A DNA stretch of 64,000 bases from Sphingorhabdus sp. SMR4y (GTDB lineage: Bacteria; Pseudomonadota; Alphaproteobacteria; Sphingomonadales; Sphingomonadaceae): assembly GCF_002218195.1 (NCBI RefSeq), contig NZ_CP022336.1:2537001-2601000 (forward strand), read 5' to 3'. Position numbers and translations under genes: made by a program. Shown one piece after another: positions 50,768 to 58,073 of the stretch (within the stretch, counting starts at the first letter, position 1; each line of letters begins with the position of its first letter). Below the pieces are notes generated by a model, which searched no databases, was not told the DNA's origin, and saw nothing but the letters and a program-made list of their open reading frames with translations.

Positions 50768-51703
50768 CTAGCTGGCCTTGGCGCGGGCGCCAAAGCGGCC
50801 GTGTGCGGTATATTTTTCCATCCAGCCATTGGCTACGGCGGCAAGCGGGGTCGGGGCGACGCCGAAACTGTCCAGTCCCCTGGCGCCGGCCGAAACGACA
50901 TTGTCCTTCTGCAGCATCTTATACTGGTCGGTGGTGATCGGCGAGGCCGGCAGCATCGCCACTATTCTGGCGGCGGCATCCGGCACCTCGACAAAGGTCC
51001 GTTCGCGGCCGGTCATCTCGGCGATCCGCCGGTTGAGATCGCCCATGCTGATCACTTCCGGACCGCCCAGCTCGAAGGTCTGGCCGGCAAAATCTTCCGG
51101 ATGGCTCAGCGCCTCGGCCGCTGCGTCGGCAACATCGGCGACAAAGACCGGCTGGAATTTGGTCTCGCTGCCGATGACCGGAATGATCGGCAGCATCTGG
51201 ATCATCGCGGCAAAGCGGTTGATGAACTGGTCTTCCCGGCCAAAGACAATGGACGGGCGGAACAGGATTGCGCCGGGAAAAGCTTCGAGAACCGCTGCTT
51301 CGCCGTCGCCCTTGCTCTTGCCATAGCGCGAGGGCGATTGCGTGTCGGCGCCGATCGCCGACATGTGCAGCAGGGTCCGGCAACCTGCGCGGGTTGCGGC
51401 TTGCGCAACATTGCGCGCGCCTGCGACATGGACGGCCTCGAAATTGCCGTTCAATATGCCGACCAGATTGACCACGCCGTCACAGCCATGGACCGCACGG
51501 GCAACGCTGTCGGCCTTGGTCACGTCGGCGCTGACAAACTGCGTCTGGCCGAGATTGCCCAGCGGCTTGATATGCATCGCATTTTTGACATTGCGTTCGG
51601 CCACGCGCAGCCGCGCGCCGCGCTCCAGCAGCGCCTGCGCGACATAGCGGCCGAGAAATCCGCCGCCGCCAAAAATGCAAATCAATTGTCCGTCAAGATC
51701 CAT
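50768..51703 (-). CDS. Complex I NDUFA9-like NAD(P)-binding protein
   Basis: 311 aa from the ATG at 51703. Atypical SDR with Rossmann motif FGGGGFLGR near residue 12. The sequence resembles bacterial NDUFA9/complex I accessory proteins, with the usual VFGREDQFINRFA segment. No YxxxK is evident at a standard place; RYGKSKG may supply it. Exact role uncertain. Confidence 0.85.
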   Translation of the reverse strand: MDLDGQLICIFGGGGFLGRYVAQALLERGARLRVAERNVKNAMHIKPLGNLGQTQFVSADVTKADSVARAVHGCDGVVNLVGILNGNFEAVHVAGARNVAQAATRAGCRTLLHMSAIGADTQSPSRYGKSKGDGEAAVLEAFPGAILFRPSIVFGREDQFINRFAAMIQMLPIIPVIGSETKFQPVFVADVADAAAEALSHPEDFAGQTFELGGPEVISMGDLNRRIAEMTGRERTFVEVPDAAARIVAMLPASPITTDQYKMLQKDNVVSAGARGLDSFGVAPTPLAAVANGWMEKYTAHGRFGARAKAS

Positions 51704-51960
51704 GTCCGTCTTCCACTCATGTCCTGGTTTCCAAATGCCTCTGCCCCAGCCGGGCGGGTGACGCAACAGGCGATTCCCGATCCATGATAGCATAATTTTC
51801 TCCGCCGCACTGCCCGCAACCGCCCCCGTTGCGCCGGGCCGGCGGCACGGCGACCGCCGGCTTTGCATTTTTGCCGATATGAATCATTGACAGCAGAACC
51901 ATCAAGCGGCTAATCGCCCGCCTCTATCAGGTGGTATCACAACGTTCACCGCCTGCATGG

Positions 51961-52047
51961 GCCCAGATGGCGGAATTGGTAGACGCGCATGCTTCAGGTG
52001 CATGTATTCGCAAGGATGTGGAGGTTCGAGTCCTCTTCTGGGCACCA
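51961..52047 (+). tRNA. tRNA-Leu (anticodon CAG)
   Basis: Acceptor stem GCCCAGA with TCTGGGC, discriminator A and encoded CCA. D-loop GGCGGAATTGGTAGACGCG, anticodon stem-loop CATGC-TTCAGGT-GCATG reading CAG, long variable arm and GGTTCGAGTCC T-arm fit class II leucine tRNA, 87 nt. Integrase remnants follow, so it may have been an integration target. Confidence 0.97.
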
Positions 52048-52639
52048 GATATACGTTCGCAAGTGTTCGTAGAGCATCATAACTCTTTAAAAATAAGCCA
52101 TGATATGAATTTCTATGTTCACAAGTGATCGTTGCTGATTGTCAGTATTCGCTGCTTTTGGGGGCCACTTTTCAACTCTGATAGCAGCGCCTTAGGGCGA
52201 CTTGAGCAGCTTGAGAGAATCTAGCTCATCGGACCACCACTGCATCATATCCGCCCGTTCATCCCAGTAGGCCGTGCGATTATATAAGCCCCTTATGGCG
52301 ATCGATGCTGACAGGGGATGAATATCGGTGCCTCGTGCCCTTCACTGTATTTGCCGGGCCAAAGCCCAATGTGGGTCGCGAAGAATGCTGGCTCGATGTA
52401 AATGAAGCGTCTGCTTCTGCGTACCCAGGTGAACGGCACGATTATCCAATGACCTCCATTGCTAACTTCCACTCTGGCCTCAAAGAGAGACATTTGAAAC
52501 ACGATGCGTGTCGCTCCAGTTGCGAACCTTGACCTTTGCTCGATCTGGTGTCCGCTTCGCACCCCAATCTATGACGAAAATACACAGATTCTTAGTCTTT
52601 GAAAGCGGACACTCTTCGGGGCCATTCCGGCCAAGGAGA
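52048..52639. other. Accessory DNA without a convincing gene
   Basis: 592 bp between tRNA-Leu and the recombinase pseudogene, visibly less GC-rich than the rest. It includes the P4-type integrase C-terminal remnant (52192-52290, minus). An 89-codon minus-strand frame at 52293-52562 has no recognised family, and the rest is not interpretable. It looks like decayed mobile DNA. Confidence 0.6.
52192..52290 (-). pseudogene. Remnant of P4-type tyrosine integrase C-terminus
   Basis: 32 codons before a TAA on the minus strand encode GLYNRTAYWDERADMMQWW followed by SDELDSLKLLKSP. The pattern YNR...YWDER...MMQWW is characteristic of the C-terminal helix of P4-family phage/island integrases. The rest of the gene is absent or unreadable upstream. 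It is 145 bp from tRNA-Leu. Confidence 0.7.
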
Positions 52640-52645
52640 ATGAAG

Positions 52646-53278
52646 ATGACGTATTCACAATATGATCCTGCGGCCCAAAGCCGCGTGCCTTGGAACTTTG
52701 GTGCCAAGATCTGACCCAAGCGCCCGTTCAATCAGAAACAGATTTGGGCGATCCGGTTCTTTCTTGATCGCGAAAAGCGCGTTCGAGATCGAGCACTCTT
52801 TGATCTTGCAATCGATAGCAAGCTGAGAGGATGTGATCTCGTCGAGCTGAAAATCGGCGACCTGGTGAGCGGCCCTGATATTCGGAGGCGTGCAGCGATC
52901 ACCCTGCGCAAGACGGGGAGGCCGGTTCAGTTTGAAATTGCATCAGACGGCCGAGACAGTTTGTTCGCGTGGCTCGAACTGCGAGGTGGCTCTATTGAGA
53001 ACTATGTTTTCCCCAGTCGGATCGATCATTCGCGCCATCTCAGCACGCGCCAATATGCCCGGCTAGTTGATGAGGGGGTGGAAGCAATAGGTCTGCGACC
53101 AGAGGAATATGATACCCACTCGCTTCGAAGAACCAAGGCGTCGATCATCTACAAGGCGACGGGCAATATCCGTGCAATCCAGATTTTGCTGGGCCATTCG
53201 AAGATCGAGAACACCGTCCGATACCTCGGCGTCGACATTGAGGATGCCCTTACCTTGGCGGAGAAGACTGAAATCTGA
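52646..53278 (+). pseudogene. Small tyrosine recombinase/integrase with in-frame TGA
   Basis: From the ATG at 52646, with AAGGAGA 7 nt upstream, 22 codons (including RVPWNFGAKI) run to a TGA at 52712-52714. The same frame then continues for 187 codons from PKRPFNQKQIWAIRFFLD to EDALTLAEKTEI. Catalytic Arg (SKLRGCDLV), H-x-x-R (HSLRRTK), GH (LLGHS) and Tyr (VRYLG) are all there. One G-to-T change (GGA to TGA) explains the break. Short ~200-aa recombinases of this kind are frequent in sphingomonads. Confidence 0.8.
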
Positions 53279-53282
53279 AGCT

Positions 53283-53317
53283 AGAGCGGTTGCCCAGAGG
53301 GTCTGGGCGACCGTTCT
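53283..53317. repeat. 16-bp stem hairpin after the recombinase pseudogene
   Basis: Arms at 53283-53298 (AGAGCGGTTGCCCAGA) and 53302-53317 pair over 16 bp with two G-U wobbles around a 3-nt loop, starting 5 bp after the recombinase stop. No T-run follows. Possibly a repeat element or terminator. Confidence 0.6.
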
Positions 53318-53442
53318 CAGACCATATGGAATTCACAATCTACGGCAACGATTGGGGTGATTTGCGGACTGTGTGCTTTTGTGCTCCGAAGCGGAAAGGG
53401 GCGACCACAATTAATGCCTCAATAACTAATCGATCGTTCATG

Positions 53443-53472
53443 TTGCACCTGCGAACAAAAAAACGCTAGACT
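53443..53472 (+). promoter_or_regulatory. Putative promoter of nasT-nasS
   Basis: TTGCAC (53443-53448) and TAGACT (53467-53472) are separated by 18 bp, about 33 nt before the nasT start codon. No sigma54 or NtrC site was recognised nearby. Confidence 0.45.
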
Positions 53473-53504
53473 GCCTGAATTCACTTCCGCAATCGGAGTC
53501 GCAA

Positions 53505-54086
53505 TTGCGTATCGCTGTTATTGATGAAAACCCCGTTCGCGCGGCAATAATAGAAGACGGGCTTGCCGAAGTGGGCGAGCGCGATGTTTTTGTGATTTCG
53601 GAGCGTTCGGGAATGGCGCGCGCGATTGAAGCGATTGACCCCGATGTCATTCTGATCGACCTGGGCAATCCATCCCGCGATATGCTGGAGGAATATTTTG
53701 CTGTCAGTCGCGCGGTTTCGCGACCGATCGCCATGTTTGTCGAGCAATCGGATGAAGAGACGATTGCCGCAGCGATTGATGCAGGGGTTTCTGCCTATAT
53801 TGTCGATGGACTTTCACAGCGCCGGATGAAACCGATTCTTGATTTGGCGGTCAGGCGGTTTCAGGCCTTCTCACGGCTGCAAAGCGAATTGAAAGAGGCA
53901 CGCGATGCGCTGTCCGATCGCACGATAATTGACAATGCCAAAAGGCTTCTGATCCAGAAGCGCAAGATAAGCGAACCGGAAGCCCACAAACTGCTGCGCA
54001 ATCATGCCATGAACAGCAACAAACGCATGGCGGAAGTCGCAGAGGCTATCGTCACGGCCGAGAAACTATTGGGAGGCGGGCTGTGA
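53505..54086 (+). CDS. nasT: ANTAR-domain antiterminator NasT
   Basis: 193 aa with TTG start at 53505 and GGAG 7 nt upstream. Receiver-like domain (1-120) has D7, E8 and D52 but D101 where a phospho-receiver has its conserved Lys (AYIVDG). ANTAR RNA-binding helices occupy about 130-189 (AKRLLIQKRKISEPEAHKLLRNHAM). NasT binds a leader RNA and prevents termination. NasS holds it inactive without nitrate. The GTGA overlap with nasS couples their translation. Confidence 0.92.
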   Translation: MRIAVIDENPVRAAIIEDGLAEVGERDVFVISERSGMARAIEAIDPDVILIDLGNPSRDMLEEYFAVSRAVSRPIAMFVEQSDEETIAAAIDAGVSAYIVDGLSQRRMKPILDLAVRRFQAFSRLQSELKEARDALSDRTIIDNAKRLLIQKRKISEPEAHKLLRNHAMNSNKRMAEVAEAIVTAEKLLGGGL

Positions 54087-55300
54087 GCATCGATCAAATG
54101 AATATCGGGTTTCTGCCACTGGTCGATGCGGCGTTGCCGATTTTGGCCCGGGAACACGGCTTTGCCGAAGAACAGGGACTGCAACTCAATCTCATTCGGG
54201 ACGTCAGCTGGGCTTCGGTGCTGGACAGGCTGCTCTATGGCCACACCGATGCAGCGCATTTGCTCGCGCCGCTTGCGATCGCGACCACGCTGGGCCGCGG
54301 CCGTCCGGCAAAGGCTCTGGCTGTTCCGTTTGTCCTGGGCCTGAACGGCAACGCAATTACCATGTCCCATGCTCTGGCCGACAAGGTCGCGCCCGTCGGC
54401 AGGCTCGGCGATCCGGTGTCGGTCGGAGAGAAGCTGAAGGCCGAGATCACTGCTCGCGCGGGGACAGGAAAACGCCTTCGATTCGGTGTTGTTCACCGTT
54501 ATTCCGGCCACAGTTACAAGCTGCGATACTGGCTGGCACAATGCGGTATCGCGCCTGACACCGATGTCGATATCGTGACAATCGCACCGCCGTTCGCTGC
54601 TGACGCACTGGCCAATGCCGAGGTGGACGGAATTTGTGTGGGCGAACCGTGGAATAGCGTTGCCGTGGAACGCGGCGTCGGCCGGATCGTACTGGTTACG
54701 GCGCAAATCTGGCGGCGCGGGGTTGAAAAGGTGCTTGCCATGCCTGCCGGGAAGCTTGACGATCATCGCGACAAGATTGAACGCCTGGTTCGGGCGTTGC
54801 ATTTGGCAGCCAAGCATTTTGTCGATCCGGAAAATTGGGATGCCAACGCCGAAATATTGGCCCGCAAGGACTATCTGGATGGTTCGGCAAAGCTGATAAA
54901 CCGGGCTATTTCAGACCGTATCATGCTCACCGCCGGCGCGCCGCCGACGGATGTTCCGGATTTCATGTTCCAGTATCGGGAGGCGGCGAACTTCCCTTGG
55001 AAAAGCCAGGCGGCGTGGCTCTATTCCCAAATGCTGCGATGGGATCATCTTCCCTATGATGCGAAGGATCAACTGCGCGCCGAACAGGTTTTTCGGCCCA
55101 ATGTCTATCGCTCGGCGCTGCAGGGACTCGACACTCCGATGCCCGGTGCCAATGCCAAATTGGAAGGCAGCGTGACCGGAAGCTTGCCGGTCGGTTCGAC
55201 TCAGGGGCGGTTGACGCTGGGGGCCAATCCGTTTTTCGATGGCCGTGTCTTTGATCCAATGGAAGTTGAAGACTATCTGGAATCATTGCCTAATTCCTAG
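54083..55300 (+). CDS. nasS: Nitrate sensor NasS (NrtA/CmpA-like cytoplasmic protein)
   Basis: 405 aa with GTG start overlapping the nasT stop. It is a nitrate-binding-type solute-binding protein (NIGFLPLVDAALPILAREHG, HRYSGHSYKLRYWLAQCGI, GICVGEPWN). No signal peptide or lipobox, so cytoplasmic. NasS sequesters NasT and releases it on nitrate or nitrite binding. Related in fold to the transporter protein NrtA at 55555. Confidence 0.93.
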   Translation: MSIDQMNIGFLPLVDAALPILAREHGFAEEQGLQLNLIRDVSWASVLDRLLYGHTDAAHLLAPLAIATTLGRGRPAKALAVPFVLGLNGNAITMSHALADKVAPVGRLGDPVSVGEKLKAEITARAGTGKRLRFGVVHRYSGHSYKLRYWLAQCGIAPDTDVDIVTIAPPFAADALANAEVDGICVGEPWNSVAVERGVGRIVLVTAQIWRRGVEKVLAMPAGKLDDHRDKIERLVRALHLAAKHFVDPENWDANAEILARKDYLDGSAKLINRAISDRIMLTAGAPPTDVPDFMFQYREAANFPWKSQAAWLYSQMLRWDHLPYDAKDQLRAEQVFRPNVYRSALQGLDTPMPGANAKLEGSVTGSLPVGSTQGRLTLGANPFFDGRVFDPMEVEDYLESLPNS

Positions 55301-55321
55301 ATTTTGCTGCAACGCAATATT

Positions 55322-55355
55322 TTGACTTGCCTTTTTCAGCCCGCTGATGTTATTT
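55322..55355 (+). promoter_or_regulatory. Candidate promoter of the nrt-nir-nas leader
   Basis: TTGACT at 55322-55327 and TGTTAT at 55348-55353 (20-bp spacing), or TTGCCT at 55327-55332 with TTATTT at 55350-55355 (17 bp). Either would start transcription just upstream of the leader hairpins. Spacing is imperfect and both are weak calls. Confidence 0.3.
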
Positions 55356-55393
55356 GATTCGGGTCGGGGAAATCCTCGGCATCATATTTACCG

Positions 55394-55434
55394 GTTTGTC
55401 CAATGGCGGGCAAGCGCATGGTAGAACGATCTAC
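55394..55434 (+). promoter_or_regulatory. Two-hairpin ANTAR (NasT) target in leader RNA
   Basis: Hairpin 1 (55394-55415) has an 8-bp stem GTTTGTCC/GGGCAAGC with two G-U pairs and hexaloop AATGGC. Hairpin 2 (55421-55434) has stem GTAG/CTAC and hexaloop AACGAT. Both loops have A at position 1 and G at position 4, as in ANTAR-bound leaders, separated by 5 nt. An intrinsic terminator follows 20 nt later. Confidence 0.8.
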
Positions 55435-55453
55435 AATCGAATAGGCAATGTCG

Positions 55454-55498
55454 CCGCCCAAGCCAGTCTGAAGGACTGCTGCTTGAGGCGGTTTTTTT
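55454..55498 (+). terminator. Leader terminator upstream of nrtA
   Basis: CCGCC-CAAGC-CAGTC pairs with GACTG-CT-GCTTG-A-GGCGG (three 5-bp blocks with small bulges, loop TGAAG) and seven T follow at 55492-55498. It stands 57 bp before the nrtA ATG, so transcripts must read through it to reach the nitrate genes. Confidence 0.9.
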
Positions 55499-55554
55499 GT
55501 GTGTTTTTTTCGTTCCACCCTTGCGTTGCCCGACAATGAAAAAGGGATTGAGCA

Positions 55555-56967
55555 ATGAAATCGAACCGCCGCAATTTTCTTCTCATGGCTGTCTGCGCAG
55601 TGTCATTGACCGCATGCGGAAGCGAAGGTGACAGTTCGTCAAATAGCGGCAAGTCAGTGAAGCCTTCAACCATAGACGGTGCGATTGAAAAGCCGTCCCT
55701 GAAACTCGGCTTCATCAAGCTCACCGATATGGCGCCGCTGGCTATCGCCAAGGAGAAGGGCTTTTTCGCCGAAGAAGGGCTGAACGTTACTCTTGAACCG
55801 CAAGCGAACTGGAAGGTGCTGCTTGACGGTGTGATCGGCGGGCAGCTTGACGGCGCGCATATGCTGGCCGGGCAGCCACTGGCGGCAACGATCGGCTACG
55901 GGACAAAAGCGGATTTGATCGCCCCGCTCTCGCTCGACCTCAATGGCAATGCGATCACCCTGTCAAACAAGGTCTGGGCCCAGATCGAGCCGGGGCTGAA
56001 GAAAAATGCCGACGGGAAGCCGCAGCATCCGATCAGCGCTTCTGTCCTGAAGCCGGTCATCGCGAGCTACAAGGAGCAGGGAAAGCAGTTCAAAATGGGA
56101 ATGGTCTTCCCGGTTTCCACGCATAATTACGAATTGCGCTACTGGCTTGCAGCGGGCGGGATCGAGCCGGGCTATTATACAGCGGGAGACGTGGCCGGAA
56201 CAGTCGGCGCGGAGGCGGCCTTGTCCGTGACGCCGCCACCGCAAATGCCGGCAACGATGGAGGCGGGCACGATTGATGGCTATTGCGTCGGCGAACCCTG
56301 GAACCAGGCAGCGGTACAGAAGAAGATCGGCGTACCGGTCATTACCGATGATGAAATCTGGAAAAAGAACCCCGAGAAAGTCCTCGGACTGCGCGAGGAC
56401 TTCGCAGAAAAATATCCTGCAACCACCGCCGCCATATTGCGCGCAATAATCAAGGCACAGCAATGGCTGGATGTGGATGGCGGCAAGAACCGTGCAGAAG
56501 CGGTGAAGATTCTGGCGCGCCCCAACTATGTCGGAGCGGACGAAGCCGTGATCGGCGCTTCAATGACCGGTCAGTTTACGTTTCAGCCTGGCGACACGAG
56601 GCCGGCACCCGACTTCAATATCTTCTTCAACGACTATGCCGGCTACCCCTTCTACTCCGACGCGATCTGGTATCTCACCCAGATGCGGCGTTGGGGACAG
56701 ATTGCTGAAGACCAGACGGATCAATGGTATTTTGACACCGCGAAAGCGGTCTATCGACCGGACCTGTATCTCGCGGCGGCCAGAAAGCTGGCAGATGAAG
56801 GCGTGATTCCCGCCGACAGCATACCGGAAACCGACGGTTTCAAGGACCAGCAATCAGGCTTCATCGATAACATCGTCTACGACGGCAAGTCGCCCAATGC
56901 CTATCTCGCCAAATTTCCCATCGGATTGAAGGCCGGTCAGAAAGTGACCGCTGCCGGCGTTAACTAA
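55555..56967 (+). CDS. nrtA: Nitrate ABC transporter substrate-binding lipoprotein NrtA
   Basis: 470 aa. RRNFLL at residues 5-10 is a twin-Arg-like start and LTAC places the lipidated Cys at C21. The periplasmic domain (GFIKLTDMAPLAIAKEKGFF, RYWLAAGGIEPG, DGYCVGEPWNQAAV) is NrtA/CmpA-type. It delivers nitrate to NrtB/NrtCD. AAGGG 9 nt before the ATG. It follows the NasT leader. Confidence 0.93.
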   Translation: MKSNRRNFLLMAVCAVSLTACGSEGDSSSNSGKSVKPSTIDGAIEKPSLKLGFIKLTDMAPLAIAKEKGFFAEEGLNVTLEPQANWKVLLDGVIGGQLDGAHMLAGQPLAATIGYGTKADLIAPLSLDLNGNAITLSNKVWAQIEPGLKKNADGKPQHPISASVLKPVIASYKEQGKQFKMGMVFPVSTHNYELRYWLAAGGIEPGYYTAGDVAGTVGAEAALSVTPPPQMPATMEAGTIDGYCVGEPWNQAAVQKKIGVPVITDDEIWKKNPEKVLGLREDFAEKYPATTAAILRAIIKAQQWLDVDGGKNRAEAVKILARPNYVGADEAVIGASMTGQFTFQPGDTRPAPDFNIFFNDYAGYPFYSDAIWYLTQMRRWGQIAEDQTDQWYFDTAKAVYRPDLYLAAARKLADEGVIPADSIPETDGFKDQQSGFIDNIVYDGKSPNAYLAKFPIGLKAGQKVTAAGVN

Positions 56968-56995
56968 GCTGCTGATGAACAAAGGAAACAAAGAC

Positions 56996-58063
56996 ATGGC
57001 TACCGTCATTGCAGATAAGGTCCATAGCGATAATGGCGGGAATTCTCCTGCAAAAGGGGCAGTTGGCAGTATCGATGCTGCCGTTGATCCGGTTGCTACG
57101 GCAAAGCGGTCCCTCAAGGCTGCAAAAAGCTGGCCGCTTGACCCGAAGAAAATCCTGGTTTGGCTGAAAGGCCTCGCGGCTCCGACAATAGGGATATTGG
57201 CCTTTCTCGCCTTGTGGGCTGCGCTCGCACCCCAGGTGGATACATCGCTCGGCAGCCTTCCAGGGCCGGTTGAAGTCTCCGCTCAAGGCGTTGCGCTTTT
57301 TGACGAATGGTCCGCTGCGCAAGATCAGAAAGCGGAATTTTATGCGGCTCAGGATGCCCGCAATGAAGCTGCAATCGCCAGCGGCAGCGCCACCCGGAAT
57401 TTTGAATATAGTGGTCCCCCGACATTTCTCGACCAGATATGGACTTCTCTGGCGACGGTTGCGCTCGGGTTTTTTCTGGCCACCATCATTGCTGTGCCGC
57501 TCGGCCTGATCTGCGGTCTGTCAAAGACGTTCAACGCCGCGATCAATCCGATCGTGCAGATAATGAAGCCGGTCAGCCCGCTCGCCTGGCTCCCCATTGT
57601 GACGATGGTGATTTCGGCAACGATGACCGATCCCGATCCGAGCCTGCCAAAGAGCTTCGTGATTTCCGCAATTGTCGTGATGCTTTGCTCGCTCTGGTCG
57701 ACGCTGATCAATACGGCGATAGGCGCAGCGTCGATCGACAAGGATTTGCTCAATGTCGGCAAGGTGCTTCGCCTCGGCTGGTTCGCCAAGCTGACCCGTC
57801 TGGTGCTGCCCTCGGCGCTCCCCTATATTTTTACCGGCATGCGTCTGTCCCTGGGGGTGGGCTGGATGGTTCTGATCGCCGCGGAAATGCTCGCGCAAAA
57901 TCCAGGACTCGGAAAATTTGTCTGGGATGAGTTCCAGAATGGCTCGAGTCAGTCATTGGCCCGAATAATGTTCGCCGTAATCGTGATCGGTCTGATCGGC
58001 TTCCTGCTCGACCGGATCATGATGCTGCTACAAAATTTCGCCAGTCGCAATCGTACGGTTTGA
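56996..58063 (+). CDS. nrtB: Nitrate ABC transporter permease NrtB
   Basis: 355 aa from the ATG at 56996, preceded by AAAGGAAAC; an in-frame ATG at 56975 lacks a site. After a cytoplasmic N-terminal part and a first TM (about 48-66), a charged stretch of about 60 residues precedes the BPD-transp-1 domain (TSLATVALGFFLATIIAVPLGL, then EAA-loop ADLLNVGKVLRLG type). Located 28 bp after nrtA and 10 bp before nrtCD. Confidence 0.9.
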   Translation: MATVIADKVHSDNGGNSPAKGAVGSIDAAVDPVATAKRSLKAAKSWPLDPKKILVWLKGLAAPTIGILAFLALWAALAPQVDTSLGSLPGPVEVSAQGVALFDEWSAAQDQKAEFYAAQDARNEAAIASGSATRNFEYSGPPTFLDQIWTSLATVALGFFLATIIAVPLGLICGLSKTFNAAINPIVQIMKPVSPLAWLPIVTMVISATMTDPDPSLPKSFVISAIVVMLCSLWSTLINTAIGAASIDKDLLNVGKVLRLGWFAKLTRLVLPSALPYIFTGMRLSLGVGWMVLIAAEMLAQNPGLGKFVWDEFQNGSSQSLARIMFAVIVIGLIGFLLDRIMMLLQNFASRNRTV

Positions 58064-58073
58064 GGGGAAAACC

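Noticed and set aside
52293-52562. 89-codon minus-strand frame next to the integrase remnant
   Set aside because: No ribosome-binding site or family pattern, and the area is decayed; not enough to call a gene.
52030-53320. att direct repeat of the tRNA-Leu 3' end
   Set aside because: Only a TCTGGGC heptamer recurs (near 53302); too short to be an attachment site.
55322-55420. sigma54-type (GG-N10-GC) promoter before nrtA
   Set aside because: GG and GC pairs are present around 55405 but not at the needed spacing.
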